DNA of 48,236 nt from Oxalobacter formigenes (GTDB lineage Bacteria; Pseudomonadota; Gammaproteobacteria; Burkholderiales; Burkholderiaceae_D). Every line of letters begins with the position of its first letter. Position 1 is the first letter of the stretch. Made by a program: the position numbers and the translations under genes. The notes under the pieces were generated by a model. The model did no database searches. It was given only the letters and a program-made list of their open reading frames with translations, and was not told the origin of the DNA. The DNA is taken from positions 1 to 48,236 of the forward strand of contig JAMPAN010000008.1 of NCBI GenBank assembly GCA_023667225.1, in the 5' to 3' direction. Positions 7,478-17,306 of the stretch are shown here, in pieces.

Positions 7478-8536
7478 TTATTGTTTGCGGGAAAGCGCTT
7501 TTTTGCGTTTTTCAGCTGCCTTGATCCGGGAAACGGCTTTGGGCATGACTTCCAGCCGGGAACGGCTGTTGGGGTGGGACGCTGTATAAGAGCCTGTGCT
7601 TGAAGCAGGGTAGGCCCGTACCAGCCGTGTCCAGAAATTGACTGCAGAGTCGATGTCATAGCCGGCACGCAATGCCATAGCCAGCCCCAGCGTATCGGAA
7701 TCCAGGTCAAATTGCCGGGTCATTGGCTTGATTTTTCCTGTGTTGCCGGGTTTGGGGTTCACCTGGATAAGGTTATCAATGATTTTCCGGCTGGTTTCTG
7801 TTGTTCTCAGGGTTCGTGCATGGTTGAGCACATTGTGGGCCATTTCTTTGCCAATGACATAGGCGAGTTCGCTGTCGTTTTGCGTAAACCGCATCATGCC
7901 ACGGGTGATCAGGATGCGTTGTCCGTCGGAATAGGCGTTGACCTGGTCTGTGTGGCCCAGTTCGACCCTGAAGCCGCAGGCACGGGTGAGCGGAACGGTT
8001 AAGGCATGTCTGGCACCATTGCGCTCAATGGTTATCTGGACGGCGCTGTTTTTTGCAACGATGGGGGAAAGCATTTTAACGGTTTCGCTTTCTGCTGCGG
8101 GGCCTTGCGGCACCGGTTTTCCCTCAATGGTGACAAGGATGTCTCCCCGTTGCAATCCGGCCTGTTCGGCGCCGCTGCCGGTAATGACGCTGGTAATCTG
8201 GAGGCGTTCGCCCAGCCCGAATACCTGGGATGCGGTTGAGGTCATTCTGGGGGAATAGGAATATTTGTTTGTGGCGGCAAAGCCCAGGAGATGGCGGACC
8301 TGGTTGCGGCAAAGGTCTGCGTTGCCGATCTGGAGGGTGCCTGCGACCCGGTCAAGGCGATCCTGCATATCGGCGATATAGCGCAGTTTGTCGTCCTGGG
8401 GAAGCTGGTTGTAGTTTTCCGGATGTGTGATGAACTGGTCGTTCGCGCAGGCAGCCAGGAAAAGCGCAAGCAGCACTGCAAAGGGTTTCATTTTCTGTAA
8501 AAGACGGGAGGGCATTGAAAAAGGGAAGTGTGTCAT
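7478..8536 (-). CDS. PDZ lipoprotein, M48-like with degenerate zinc motif
   Basis: The 352-residue product starts with a lipoprotein signal (LLALFLAAC, lipid-bearing C30), then has a helical region, a PDZ domain (about 95-175, with GSGAEQAGLQRGDILVTIEGK near 120-140), and a C-terminal M48-like domain. At the HExxH zinc motif it reads K230-E-M-A-H234, so the first histidine is lysine. The downstream ExxxD position reads D277-L-D-S-D. Two of three zinc ligands are thus altered, and I expect little or no peptidase activity. It could act as a chaperone-like or adaptor lipoprotein in the envelope. TTG (8542) or a later ATG (8491) are alternative starts. It follows dut by 15 bp. Confidence 0.75.
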   Translation of the reverse strand: MTHFPFSMPSRLLQKMKPFAVLLALFLAACANDQFITHPENYNQLPQDDKLRYIADMQDRLDRVAGTLQIGNADLCRNQVRHLLGFAATNKYSYSPRMTSTASQVFGLGERLQITSVITGSGAEQAGLQRGDILVTIEGKPVPQGPAAESETVKMLSPIVAKNSAVQITIERNGARHALTVPLTRACGFRVELGHTDQVNAYSDGQRILITRGMMRFTQNDSELAYVIGKEMAHNVLNHARTLRTTETSRKIIDNLIQVNPKPGNTGKIKPMTRQFDLDSDTLGLAMALRAGYDIDSAVNFWTRLVRAYPASSTGSYTASHPNSRSRLEVMPKAVSRIKAAEKRKKALSRKQ

Positions 8537-8551
8537 ATCCAAATCTGCTGT

Positions 8552-9001
8552 CTATAGGGTTCCGGTGCTGCCAAAGCCGTTTTCTTTACGCCGGCTTTCA
8601 CCAAATTCTTCCACGATATTAAATCCAACCTGAAGTACTGGAACGATAACCAGCTGTGCCAGCCGTTCCATAGGGCGGAGGGTGTAGGCATGGCTGCTGC
8701 GGTTCCAGGCGGAGATCATGATTTGTCCCTGGTAATCGGAATCAATGAGTCCGACCAGGTTGCCCAGCACCATACCGTGTTTGTGGCCCAGGCCGCTTCG
8801 GGGCAGGATGACGGCGGCATAGCCAGGGTCGGCAAGGTGAATGGCAAGGCCGGTGGGTACCAGGCGGGTGTCGCCGGGTGAAAATATTATCGGTTCATCA
8901 AGGCATGCCCTGAGGTCAAGCCCTGCGCTACCCTGGGTGGCATAGGCCGGCAGGCTGTCTTTTATGCGTGGGTCCAGTATTTTGAGGTCAATGGTTTTCA
9001 T
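8552..9001 (-). CDS. dut: dUTP diphosphatase (dUTPase)
   Basis: Dut hydrolyses dUTP to dUMP, keeping uracil out of DNA and feeding dTMP synthesis. This 149-residue trimeric-type enzyme has the ordered motifs [42 protein letters not shown] and the C-terminal GFGSTG arm, all of which look intact. The start overlaps the coaBC stop as ATGA. The pairing of dut with coaBC is common in proteobacteria. Confidence 0.96.
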   Translation of the reverse strand: MKTIDLKILDPRIKDSLPAYATQGSAGLDLRACLDEPIIFSPGDTRLVPTGLAIHLADPGYAAVILPRSGLGHKHGMVLGNLVGLIDSDYQGQIMISAWNRSSHAYTLRPMERLAQLVIVPVLQVGFNIVEEFGESRRKENGFGSTGTL

Positions 9002-10236
9002 GCCGCCGTTTTTCCAATACGTTGGGCAATTTCCCTGATGAGCGCGCGGGCGAGGGACTGTTTATCTGCCCTTGGCAGGCGGGTATGGCCTTTTTCATCA
9101 AAAAGAACCAGTTCGTTTTCATCCAGGCCGAAGGTTTCTTGCCCGATGTTGCCGGCCAGAAGCGGAATGGCTTTGCGCTGCCGTTTGGCTTCGCCGTGCT
9201 GGGTCAGGTTGTCTGATTCGGCGGCAAAGCCGACGCAATAGGGGGGCGGCGACAGTCGGGCTACCGAAGCCAGGATATCGGGATTTTCTTCGAAGGCGAG
9301 CGCCAGACGCTCGTTGGCGTCTTTTTTGATTTTGTGGCTGCTGGCGTTGGCTACCCGCCAATCTGCTACGGCGGCAACAGCAATAAAGATATCTTGCGCG
9401 GGAGCCTGCGCCATGACGGTTTCATACATTTGTACGGCTGTCATGACATCGTAGCGGGTTACGCCGTATGGGGCGGAGAGGGCTGTGGGGCCGGATACCA
9501 GGCTGACTTTGGCGCCTGCTTCGCGTGCGGCTCTGGCAATGGCATAGCCCATTTTGCCGGAAGAACGGTTGGTGATGCCGCGAACCGGGTCGATTGGTTC
9601 AAAGGTGGGGCCGGCTGTGACCAGTACCCGTTTGCCTTCCAGCACTTTGGGCTGGAAGGCGGCGATGGTTTCTTCCAGCAGTTCGCGGGGTTCGAGCATT
9701 CTGCCCATGCCGGTGTCGCCGCAGGCCTGAAAGCCGGAGGCAGGACCCAGTATGCCTATGCCATCTTCTTTTAGCCGGGCTGCGTTGCGGCAGGTAGCCG
9801 GATTGCGCCACATTTCGACGTTCATGGCTGGTGCGACCATGAAGGGGATGTGGGGCTGGCGTGCCAGGCACAGGGAGGACAGCAGGTCGTCTGCAATACC
9901 GTTGGCCAGTTTTGCCATGAAGTTGGCGGTACAGGGGGCAATGATAATGGCATCCCATCCGCGCGTGAGGTCTATGTGGGGAATCATGCCTTCCGGCGGC
10001 GCGGTCCACTGGCTGGTATGGACAGGACGGCCTGTCAGTGACTGCATGGTCAGCGGCGTGATGAAGCGGGCGGCGCTTTCGGTCATGACAACCTGGACTG
10101 ACGCGCCTTCGCGTACCAATGCGCGGGCAAATTCGGCGGATTTGTAGCAGGCGATGCCGCCGGTGAGCCCCAGCACGATTTTTTTGCCGGAGAGCGGCGA
10201 GGTGTTGTTTGACGGGGTAAGGGATGGTGATGTCAT
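8998..10236 (-). CDS. coaBC: Bifunctional PPC synthetase/decarboxylase CoaBC (Dfp)
   Basis: CoaBC joins cysteine to 4'-phosphopantothenate and then decarboxylates the product in coenzyme A synthesis. The 412-residue product has an N-terminal flavin decarboxylase half ([15 protein letters not shown], the catalytic histidine in [15 protein letters not shown], and the active-site cysteine in [11 protein letters not shown]) and a C-terminal CTP-dependent synthetase half ([29 protein letters not shown]). Both halves appear complete. It is coupled by ATGA overlaps to lspA upstream and dut downstream. Confidence 0.96.
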   Translation of the reverse strand: MTSPSLTPSNNTSPLSGKKIVLGLTGGIACYKSAEFARALVREGASVQVVMTESAARFITPLTMQSLTGRPVHTSQWTAPPEGMIPHIDLTRGWDAIIIAPCTANFMAKLANGIADDLLSSLCLARQPHIPFMVAPAMNVEMWRNPATCRNAARLKEDGIGILGPASGFQACGDTGMGRMLEPRELLEETIAAFQPKVLEGKRVLVTAGPTFEPIDPVRGITNRSSGKMGYAIARAAREAGAKVSLVSGPTALSAPYGVTRYDVMTAVQMYETVMAQAPAQDIFIAVAAVADWRVANASSHKIKKDANERLALAFEENPDILASVARLSPPPYCVGFAAESDNLTQHGEAKRQRKAIPLLAGNIGQETFGLDENELVLFDEKGHTRLPRADKQSLARALIREIAQRIGKTAA

Positions 10237-10742
10237 GGATTCCGGTTCCTGTTGACGCGCCTGAATTCATCAAGCACGAATAAGATGGCGCCGATGGTGA
10301 TGGCGCTGTCGGCAATGTTGAAGGCAGGCCAGTGCCAGGCAGCGATGTGAAAGTCCAGAAAATCGGTGACTTGCCCGTAAAGCACCCGGTCTATGAGGTT
10401 GCCGATGGCGCCGCCCAAAATCAGGGAAAAGGCGCAGCAGAAAAGCCGTTGCCCGGCATGACGCCGCATGAAGTAGAGGATGAATACGACGGCAATGAGG
10501 CTGACGGCGGTAAAGAAATAGCGCTGCCAGCCGGCAGCTGAGGCCAGAAAACTGAACGCAGCTCCTTTGTTGTAGGCCAAAACCAGGTTGAAAAAGGAAC
10601 TTAATCGAATGGCTTGCCCGGTTTTGAGCAGGCTGGCGATCCAGAGTTTGGTCAGCTGGTCGGCAAGGACAACGACAGCGGCAACTGCCAGCCACGGCAG
10701 TAACCGGGGGCTGCTTTTGATGGTGTGGTTTTCTGATCCCAT
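10233..10742 (-). CDS. lspA: Lipoprotein signal peptidase (signal peptidase II)
   Basis: LspA is an inner-membrane aspartyl protease that removes signal peptides from diacylglyceryl-prolipoproteins. Four hydrophobic helices are seen. The catalytic aspartates lie in GNLIDRVLYGQVTDFLDF and FNIADSAI, and DQLTKLWI near the start is conserved. I chose the ATG at 10742, giving a normal 169 residues with AGGA adjacent to it. In-frame ATGs at 10783 and 10780 are also possible and would start closer to the ileS stop. The ileS-lspA order is conserved in proteobacteria. Confidence 0.9.
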   Translation of the reverse strand: MGSENHTIKSSPRLLPWLAVAAVVVLADQLTKLWIASLLKTGQAIRLSSFFNLVLAYNKGAAFSFLASAAGWQRYFFTAVSLIAVVFILYFMRRHAGQRLFCCAFSLILGGAIGNLIDRVLYGQVTDFLDFHIAAWHWPAFNIADSAITIGAILFVLDEFRRVNRNRNP

Positions 10743-10795
10743 TCCTGTATGTTTTTCTGGTGTGGCTGAAGCCGGCATCATGCAGCCCAGGGGCT

Positions 10796-13711
10796 TTAGG
10801 CAAATTTCCGGTTTTCTCCCGGCCCATAGAGATTGGATACGCAGCGTGCGCACAGGTGCGGATGCGCCGGGTCAGTGCCAACCTCTGGGCGGTAATGCCA
10901 GCAACGGTCACATTTTTCATGTGTTGATGGCGTTACCGTAATGGATTCTTCTTCGGGCGTACTGACTTCGATCACACGGGCACCGGATGTGATGAATATG
11001 AATTTGAGATCGTCATCCAGGCTTTTCAGCACGGCCAGTTTTTCGCCGCAGGCGCAGATTTCCACTTCGGCTTGCAGGGAGGAGCCGATTGCGCCGGACA
11101 TGCGTACTTCTTCGAGCTTGCGGGTGACTTCGGCGCGAATATCGCGGAGCACGGCAAATTTGGCCAGCAGGGCCTGGCTATCCGGGATTTCGGGCAAAGG
11201 ATAGGCGGTAAGGGTAAAGAGGGTTTCATCGCTGGCGGCATATTCTTTTGGGCTGGCAAAAACGGCCCAGGCTTCTTCCATTGTGAAGGAAAGGATGGGA
11301 GCCATCAGGCGCAGGACGGCATGGGTAATGTGCCACAGCGCTGTCTGGGCGCTTCGCCTTGCTTTTGAGGTTTCTGCCGAGGTGTACAGGCGGTCTTTCA
11401 GAATGTCCAGGTACAGGCTGCCGAGTTCTTCGGAACAGTAGCTCTGAAATTTGGAGACGACCGGGTGAAATTCGAACTCATTGTAATGCGCCATGATTTC
11501 CTGTTGCAGCGCCTGCATGGAAGCGATGGCATAACGGTCGAGTTCCAGTAATTCGTTAATGGGGACGGCGTCTTTTTTCGGGTCAAAGTCCGATGTGTTT
11601 GCCAGCAAAAAGCGCAGGGTATTGCGGATGCGCCGGTAGGCTTCGGTGACCCGTTTTAAGATTTCATCGGAGATGGAGAGTTCGCCGGCATAATCGGTGG
11701 AGGCGACCCACAGGCGCAGGATGTCTGCTCCCAGGGTTTCAAATACTTTTTGCGGCGCGATGGTGTTGCCCAGGGATTTGGACATTTTTTTGCCATTGCC
11801 ATCTACCACGAAACCGTGTGTCAGCAGCATTTTGTAAGGCGCACGGCCATCGAGCATGGAAGCTGTCAGAAGCGAGGAATGGAACCAGCCGCGATGCTGG
11901 TCGGAGCCTTCCAGATAAAGGTCTGCCGGAAATGCCAGTGTGCCGTCATGGGAACCCCGCATGACGGTGGCATGGGTAACACCGGAATCAAACCATACGT
12001 CCAGGGTATCCCGGTTTTTCTCGTATTGGCCGGCTTCTTCTCCCAGCAGTTCTTCCGGGGTAATTTCCTGCCAGGCTTCGATGCCTTCTTTTTCGATTCG
12101 GAGGGCGATTTTCTCAAGCAGTTCCGGGGTTCTGGGATGCAGCTCGCCTGTTGCGCGATGGATAAAAAATGCCATCGGCACGCCCCATTGGCGCTGGCGG
12201 GAAAGTGTCCAGTCAGGACGGTTTTCAATCATGTTGTGCAGGCGGGCTTTTCCCCAGGCAGGATAAAAACGGGTGGTTTCCACGCCGGCCAGGGCGGTTT
12301 CGCGCAGGGAAGGGCCTGTTTGTCCGGGCAGGCGGTCCATGGCGGCAAACCATTGCGAGGTGGCGCGGTAAACGATGGGGGTCTTATGCCGCCAGCAGTG
12401 CATGTAGCTGTGGGTCATCATGTCCAGGCGGAAAAGCGCACCGGCTTCACGCAGGGCATCGCAAACGGCACGGGAGGCTTCCCAGATCATCATGCCGCCG
12501 AAGAGGGGAAGCGACGGCGCGTAGCGGCCGTCTCCCATGACAGGGTTGAGGATTTCCTCATCTTTCATGCCGTGGGATTTGCAGGAAAAGAAGTCGTCCA
12601 TGCCATAGGCTGGAGCAGAGTGGACGATGCCGGTGCCGGCGTCCAGCGTGACATAGTTTTCTGCATAGACGGGCGAATGCCTGTGGTAGCCTTCATGCAG
12701 GCTGTAGAGCGGATGCCGGAAACGGATGTTTTCCAGCCTGCTGCCTTTGGTTTTTGCCAGAATGCGCCATTGTGACAGCCCGAACTGGTGTTGCAGCCAG
12801 GTTTTTCCGGGAGCTTCCGTTGCCGGAAGGGAGGCGCGTTCGTCTGCCAGGATGATGAGGCCGTTTTCGGTTTCGATCAGGGCATAGTCAAAATCGGGGT
12901 GTACGTTCAACGCCTGGTTGGCCGGAATGGTCCAGGGGGTAGTTGTCCAGATGACGATGTGGCCTTTTTCTGCGGGCAGGCGATCCATGCCGAAGGCTGC
13001 CGCAATTTTTTCCGGTTCGGCAAAGGCAAAGCCGACATAGATTTCCGGATCGCGTTTGTCCTGGTATTCGACTTCGGCTTCTGCCAGGGCTGATCCGCAG
13101 TCAAAGCACCAGTTGACCGGTTTTAACCCGCGATAGACATAGCCTTTTTCAACGAGTTTCCCCAGCACGCGCAGTTCGTTGGCTTCGTTGATGTGGTTCA
13201 TGGTCAGGTAGGGGTTTTCCCACTCCCCCAGGATGCCCAGCCGGATAAAGTCTTTTTTCTGGCGTGCGACCTGTTCTTTTGCATAGGCGCGGGCTTTGGC
13301 CTGTACTTCTTCTGCCGGCAGGTGTTTGCCGTAGGTTTTTTCAATCTGGATTTCAATGGGCATGCCGTGACAATCCCAGCCAGGTACATAGGGGGCGTCA
13401 AAGCCTGCCAGGCCGCGCGTTTTGACAACGATGTCCTTGAGAATTTTGTTGACGGCATGGCCGATATGAATGTCGCCGTTGGCATAGGGCGGGCCGTCGT
13501 GCAGGATGAATTTGGGACGTCCGTGCGCTGCTTTGCGGATACGGGCATAGATGTCTTTTTCCTGCCACTCTTTCACCCACAGCGGCTCGCGGCGGGCCAG
13601 ATCCCCGCGCATGGGGAAGGGAGTGTCCGGCATATTGACCGGATATCCCGGTTTTTTCTGGCTGTTTTTGATTTTGTCGCTTTTTTTACCGTCGGATTGT
13701 TTGTTGGACAT
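10796..13711 (-). CDS. ileS: Isoleucyl-tRNA synthetase
   Basis: This class I synthetase charges tRNA-Ile. The 971-residue product has the HIGH motif in [16 protein letters not shown], the KMSKS motif in [12 protein letters not shown], the editing-domain segment [15 protein letters not shown], and a C-terminal zinc finger with [12 protein letters not shown] and CARC. The length is slightly above E. coli IleS. It sits between ribF and lspA as in many proteobacteria. No T-box or other leader was recognised in the 61-bp gap to ribF. Confidence 0.97.
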   Translation of the reverse strand: MSNKQSDGKKSDKIKNSQKKPGYPVNMPDTPFPMRGDLARREPLWVKEWQEKDIYARIRKAAHGRPKFILHDGPPYANGDIHIGHAVNKILKDIVVKTRGLAGFDAPYVPGWDCHGMPIEIQIEKTYGKHLPAEEVQAKARAYAKEQVARQKKDFIRLGILGEWENPYLTMNHINEANELRVLGKLVEKGYVYRGLKPVNWCFDCGSALAEAEVEYQDKRDPEIYVGFAFAEPEKIAAAFGMDRLPAEKGHIVIWTTTPWTIPANQALNVHPDFDYALIETENGLIILADERASLPATEAPGKTWLQHQFGLSQWRILAKTKGSRLENIRFRHPLYSLHEGYHRHSPVYAENYVTLDAGTGIVHSAPAYGMDDFFSCKSHGMKDEEILNPVMGDGRYAPSLPLFGGMMIWEASRAVCDALREAGALFRLDMMTHSYMHCWRHKTPIVYRATSQWFAAMDRLPGQTGPSLRETALAGVETTRFYPAWGKARLHNMIENRPDWTLSRQRQWGVPMAFFIHRATGELHPRTPELLEKIALRIEKEGIEAWQEITPEELLGEEAGQYEKNRDTLDVWFDSGVTHATVMRGSHDGTLAFPADLYLEGSDQHRGWFHSSLLTASMLDGRAPYKMLLTHGFVVDGNGKKMSKSLGNTIAPQKVFETLGADILRLWVASTDYAGELSISDEILKRVTEAYRRIRNTLRFLLANTSDFDPKKDAVPINELLELDRYAIASMQALQQEIMAHYNEFEFHPVVSKFQSYCSEELGSLYLDILKDRLYTSAETSKARRSAQTALWHITHAVLRLMAPILSFTMEEAWAVFASPKEYAASDETLFTLTAYPLPEIPDSQALLAKFAVLRDIRAEVTRKLEEVRMSGAIGSSLQAEVEICACGEKLAVLKSLDDDLKFIFITSGARVIEVSTPEEESITVTPSTHEKCDRCWHYRPEVGTDPAHPHLCARCVSNLYGPGENRKFA

Positions 13712-13772
13712 GTTGTTACTCAGGTTGTATCGCGGATGAACTGTTTATTTTACTACTCCAGACTGCCAGCCC

Positions 13773-14753
13773 TCAATTTTGCTTTTTTTGTTGCCGTTGC
13801 GCTATATTGGCCGGATTGCCGAAGAACTGGCGGGCAGCCCGGATATCCTGCCTGATGGCTTCTGTGAGGGCTGGCAGTCCTGAAAATTTCCGGTTATCCC
13901 GCAGTTTTTGGAGGAATTCCACATGGATGAGGACACCGTAACAATTTTGCGTGTAATCCAGCAAGTGGTTTTCCAGCACAATGCGGGGCGTTTCATCTAC
14001 GGTGGGGCGGGTTCCGATCATGGATACGGCAGGCAATGGTTCGGGTGTCAGACCGTAAACCCTGGTAAGGTAAACGCCGGACAGGACAGGATTAAAGCCG
14101 CGCATGGGCAAATTGGCAGTTGGAAAACCCAGTAGGCGGCCGCGCTTGTCTCCGTGGATAACATGGCCGGAAATTTGGTACGGCTGCCCAAGGAGCTGTT
14201 CTGCCAGGGGAAAATTGTTGTGTTTTAAGGCTTCCCGTATGGCAGATGATGAGATGCGGCGGCCGTGGTCTATGACGGCAGGGATGACTTCGACCCCAAA
14301 ACCGAATTTTTTCCCGGCGGCAAGCAAGCTGTCAATGGTGCCTTCGCGCCGGTACCCAAACCGGAAGTTTTCGCCGATAACCAGCCATTTGGCGTTGAGG
14401 CCGTCAGCCAGGATGCGCTGGATGAAGCTGTCTGCCGGCAGGTTGGCCAGTTGATTATCAAAACGCAGGAGAATGGTACGGCCGATACCGGTGCTGGAGA
14501 GGGTTTTGAGTTTGCTGCGCAGAGGGGTCAGCGTTGAGGGGATATCCTCTGGCCGGTCGGCCCGGATGGCAAAGTACTCGCGGGGATGCGGAGTAAATGT
14601 CAGGACGGCAGAAGAGATGTCCAGACGTTTTGCAGCCTGTTTGACGCGATCAAGCAAAACCATGTGTCCCCGGTGCACGCCGTCAAAATTGCCGATGGCC
14701 AGCGCACAGGGCTGGCTCGGCGCGTCGGATGGCAGGCCGCGAAAGATATCCAT
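13773..14753 (-). CDS. ribF: Bifunctional riboflavin kinase / FAD synthetase
   Basis: RibF phosphorylates riboflavin to FMN and adenylates FMN to FAD. The adenylyltransferase motif IGNFDGVHRGH is near the N terminus, with ISSSAIREAL marking the end of that domain. The kinase domain contains HGDKRGRLLGFPTANLP. I chose the ATG at 14753 (MDIFRGLP) because it gives the family start. The ATG at 14783 would add ten residues but nearly coincides with a TATAAT. Neither start has a strong ribosome-binding site. It is the first gene of the leftward run ribF-ileS-lspA-coaBC-dut. Confidence 0.94.
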   Translation of the reverse strand: MDIFRGLPSDAPSQPCALAIGNFDGVHRGHMVLLDRVKQAAKRLDISSAVLTFTPHPREYFAIRADRPEDIPSTLTPLRSKLKTLSSTGIGRTILLRFDNQLANLPADSFIQRILADGLNAKWLVIGENFRFGYRREGTIDSLLAAGKKFGFGVEVIPAVIDHGRRISSSAIREALKHNNFPLAEQLLGQPYQISGHVIHGDKRGRLLGFPTANLPMRGFNPVLSGVYLTRVYGLTPEPLPAVSMIGTRPTVDETPRIVLENHLLDYTQNCYGVLIHVEFLQKLRDNRKFSGLPALTEAIRQDIRAARQFFGNPANIAQRQQKKQN

Positions 14754-14785
14754 GAGCTGTTGGGGAGAGGATTTTAAAAGCATAG

Positions 14786-14797
14786 CATTATAATGCC
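14786..14797. promoter_or_regulatory. Palindromic -10 candidate between ribF and the solute-binding gene
   Basis: GCATTATAATGC is a perfect 12-bp palindrome that contains TATAAT on both strands. Read leftward, it would place transcription start near 14780, giving ribF a short leader to the ATG at 14753. Read rightward, it would serve the solute-binding protein gene at 14919. Convincing -35 boxes are absent on both sides. Confidence 0.35.
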
Positions 14798-14918
14798 TTA
14801 AGCCTGTTTTTTCCGGTTTGAGCTTCGGTTGTTTTCCGGCCTGGCGCGGTTGTTTCGGATAACGGCGGGCAAGGAAAGGGGGACGCAGGTTTTTCAAATG
14901 AACAGAGGAAAAGGCGCC

Positions 14919-16688
14919 ATGATAAACAGAATAGTATCTGTTTTGGCCGCTGTGCTGTTATCAGCAGCGCTTCAGCCGGTTGTTTTTGCCGCAGCAGATC
15001 CGGACAAGGTGGTTCATACTGTGTTTGAGGCGTCTGACGACGGGTTTGATATGGCGCGTACCCAGAATTATTATTCGGGATGGGTAGCCGATGCGATTTT
15101 CGAGACGCTTTTGACTTATGATTATCTTGCACGGCCTGCCCGGCTGGCACCGAATACGGCGGAATCCATGCCGGAAATAAGCCCTGACGGCAAGACGCTG
15201 ATTTTCCGGTTGCGCAGGCATATTTTCTTTTCTCCCGACCCGGTTTTTGGCGGAAAACGCCGTGAATTGACAGCCCAGGATTATGCCTATGCAATCAAGC
15301 GGCTGGCTGATCCGCAAAACCGTTCGCCTTCGGCGCATTTTGTTATGGGCAAAATTGTTGGCCTTGACGAGGCGGCAGCCAGGGCGGCAAAGGCAGGCCG
15401 CTTTGATTATGATGCGCCGGTAGCCGGGCTTCAGACGCCGGACCGTTATACGTTGCAGATTCGCTTGACCCGTGCCGACAGTAATTTTTTGTATGTATTG
15501 GCTTACGGGGGGCTGGCAGCCGTGGCTCGGGAGGTGATTGAGGCGTATGGGCCGGAAAGCCGGGTGCATCCGGTTGGCACGGGCCCTTATATGCTGGAAG
15601 AGTATGTGCCGCGCAGCCGGATTGTGTTGCGGGCGAACCCGGAATACCGGGGTTTCGTCTGGGATTTTGCGCCTTCGGGCGATCCGGAGGATGAGGAAAT
15701 TGTCCGGGAGATGAAGGGCAAGCTGATGCCCCGTATCGGGCGGGTGGAGATTGCGATAATTGAGGAGGAGCAGTCCCGGTGGCTGGCTTTCCAGGAAGGC
15801 AGGATTGCGTTTGACAAGCTGCCACAGCTGGCGGCGCCGCTGGCTTTGGATGGCGGCAGGTTAAAGCCGGAGTATGAAAGGCAGCATTTGAAGCTTTACC
15901 GTTTGATAGAGCCGGAGGTGACGTTTACGATTTTTAATTTCCGGGATCCGCTTGTCGGGGGCAGCAGCAAGGAGAAGGCGGCTTTAAGAAGGGCGATTGC
16001 CCTGGCGTATAACGTTGAGGAGGAAATTGCCCTTTTGCGAAACGGGCAGGCGGAGCCTGCCGAGATGATTGTGCCTGTCGGGGTGGCGGGACATGATCCC
16101 CTGTATCGGAGCAGTATCGGCTATGACCCGGAGCTGGCGAACCGGCTGCTGGATTATTTTGGCTACCGGCGTCAGGCTGACGGGTATCGTACTCTGCCGG
16201 ACGGACGGCCGCTTGTGCTGAAAATCCGTACGGAAGCCAATGCCAGCTCCAGTGTTGCTTCGGAGATATGGAAGCGCGGGCTGGACAGGATCGGACTGCG
16301 GGTTGTATTTGAGGTGGGCAATTTTGCGGATAATGTCAGGGATGCCACCCAGTGCCGCCTGATGATGTGGGGCAGCGCATGGCATGCCGATTATCCTGAA
16401 GGGGAGAATTTTCTCCAGCTTTTGTATGGCCCGAATGCCGGACAGGGCAATCATGGTTGTTACCAGTCGGCTGCTTATGACAGGCTTTACAGGGAAGCCA
16501 TGTCTTTGCCGCCGGGACCCAAACGCGAGGCGCTGTATCAAGAGATGAATCGCCGGATGGAAGCGGATACGGCCTGGGTGCTGCATGTTTCCCGTGTCAG
16601 GAACTGGCTGGTACGCCCGTGGGTAAAGGGCTTTAAGAAACATCCTGTTTTGCAGTCGGACTGGCAGTATCTGGATATTGACTCATAG
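14919..16688 (+). CDS. Periplasmic solute-binding protein, ABC family 5
   Basis: This 589-residue protein belongs to the extracellular solute-binding family 5 (DppA/OppA type), which captures peptides, heme, nickel or related ligands for ABC importers. The start at 14919 is set by AGAGGAAAAGG just upstream and gives a clear signal peptide (SVLAAVLLSAALQPVVFAAA). The mature region shows family features such as FETLLTYDYLARPARLAPN, SPDGKTLIFRLR, and a late REALYQEMNRRMEADTAWV. No permease or ATPase gene is adjacent, and mobB follows after 33 bp. The ligand is unknown. Confidence 0.85.
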   Translation: MINRIVSVLAAVLLSAALQPVVFAAADPDKVVHTVFEASDDGFDMARTQNYYSGWVADAIFETLLTYDYLARPARLAPNTAESMPEISPDGKTLIFRLRRHIFFSPDPVFGGKRRELTAQDYAYAIKRLADPQNRSPSAHFVMGKIVGLDEAAARAAKAGRFDYDAPVAGLQTPDRYTLQIRLTRADSNFLYVLAYGGLAAVAREVIEAYGPESRVHPVGTGPYMLEEYVPRSRIVLRANPEYRGFVWDFAPSGDPEDEEIVREMKGKLMPRIGRVEIAIIEEEQSRWLAFQEGRIAFDKLPQLAAPLALDGGRLKPEYERQHLKLYRLIEPEVTFTIFNFRDPLVGGSSKEKAALRRAIALAYNVEEEIALLRNGQAEPAEMIVPVGVAGHDPLYRSSIGYDPELANRLLDYFGYRRQADGYRTLPDGRPLVLKIRTEANASSSVASEIWKRGLDRIGLRVVFEVGNFADNVRDATQCRLMMWGSAWHADYPEGENFLQLLYGPNAGQGNHGCYQSAAYDRLYREAMSLPPGPKREALYQEMNRRMEADTAWVLHVSRVRNWLVRPWVKGFKKHPVLQSDWQYLDIDS

Positions 16689-16721
16689 GCGGCGTGGGTG
16701 GCAGTCGGTACAGGGGGAGAA

Positions 16722-17300
16722 GTGGCGCAAAATAATGATGATGCGGGCAGGGCAGCGCCTGAAAATGTAAATGGAAAGGCCGCTGTTAAGTTTTCTTTGC
16801 TTGGCATTGCCGGATGGTCCGGCAGCGGAAAAACGACGTTGATTGAGGCGCTTTTGCCCCGGCTGGCGGCACGGGGATGCCGGGTGAATGTGATCAAAAG
16901 CAGCCACCATGATGTTGAACTGGAGCCGCCGGGCAAGGACAGCGCGCGTATTCGTGCGGCTGGCGCGGCAGAGGTGATGCTGTTTTCTCCTTACCGCTAT
17001 ATGCTGGCACGCGAATTGCGCAATGAGAGAAAACCGGATTTGGCGGAGCTGGTGGCCAGGATGACGCCGGCTGACATGACGCTGGTGGAAGGGTTCAGGA
17101 CGGCGGCTATGCCGCGGCTTGAGGTTTTCAGGCCAGGCCTTGGCCGGCCGGCCATGTATCCGGAAGAAGACAGTATTGTTGCCGTTGCGTCAGATTGCCC
17201 GCAGCCGCCGGATTTGCCGCGTTTTTTGGACTGGCTGGATTTGAATGCGCCGGAAAGCCTGTGCGATTGGCTGCTTTCCGGCACATCTTTTTTGCGCTAG
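16722..17300 (+). CDS. mobB: Molybdopterin-guanine dinucleotide synthesis protein MobB
   Basis: MobB is a GTP-binding P-loop protein that assists MobA in making the bis-MGD cofactor used by formate dehydrogenase. The 192-residue product has Walker A in [15 protein letters not shown], the [10 protein letters not shown]-type strand ([20 protein letters not shown]), and [17 protein letters not shown]. The GTG at 16722 is preferred because CAGGGGGAGA precedes it; a GTG at 16698 is in frame too. About 25 extra residues precede the P-loop domain. It converges on the FAD/Fe-S oxidoreductase gene and fits the molybdenum island around it. No mobA is present. Confidence 0.9.
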   Translation: MAQNNDDAGRAAPENVNGKAAVKFSLLGIAGWSGSGKTTLIEALLPRLAARGCRVNVIKSSHHDVELEPPGKDSARIRAAGAAEVMLFSPYRYMLARELRNERKPDLAELVARMTPADMTLVEGFRTAAMPRLEVFRPGLGRPAMYPEEDSIVAVASDCPQPPDLPRFLDWLDLNAPESLCDWLLSGTSFLR

Positions 17301-17306
17301 TTTTTT

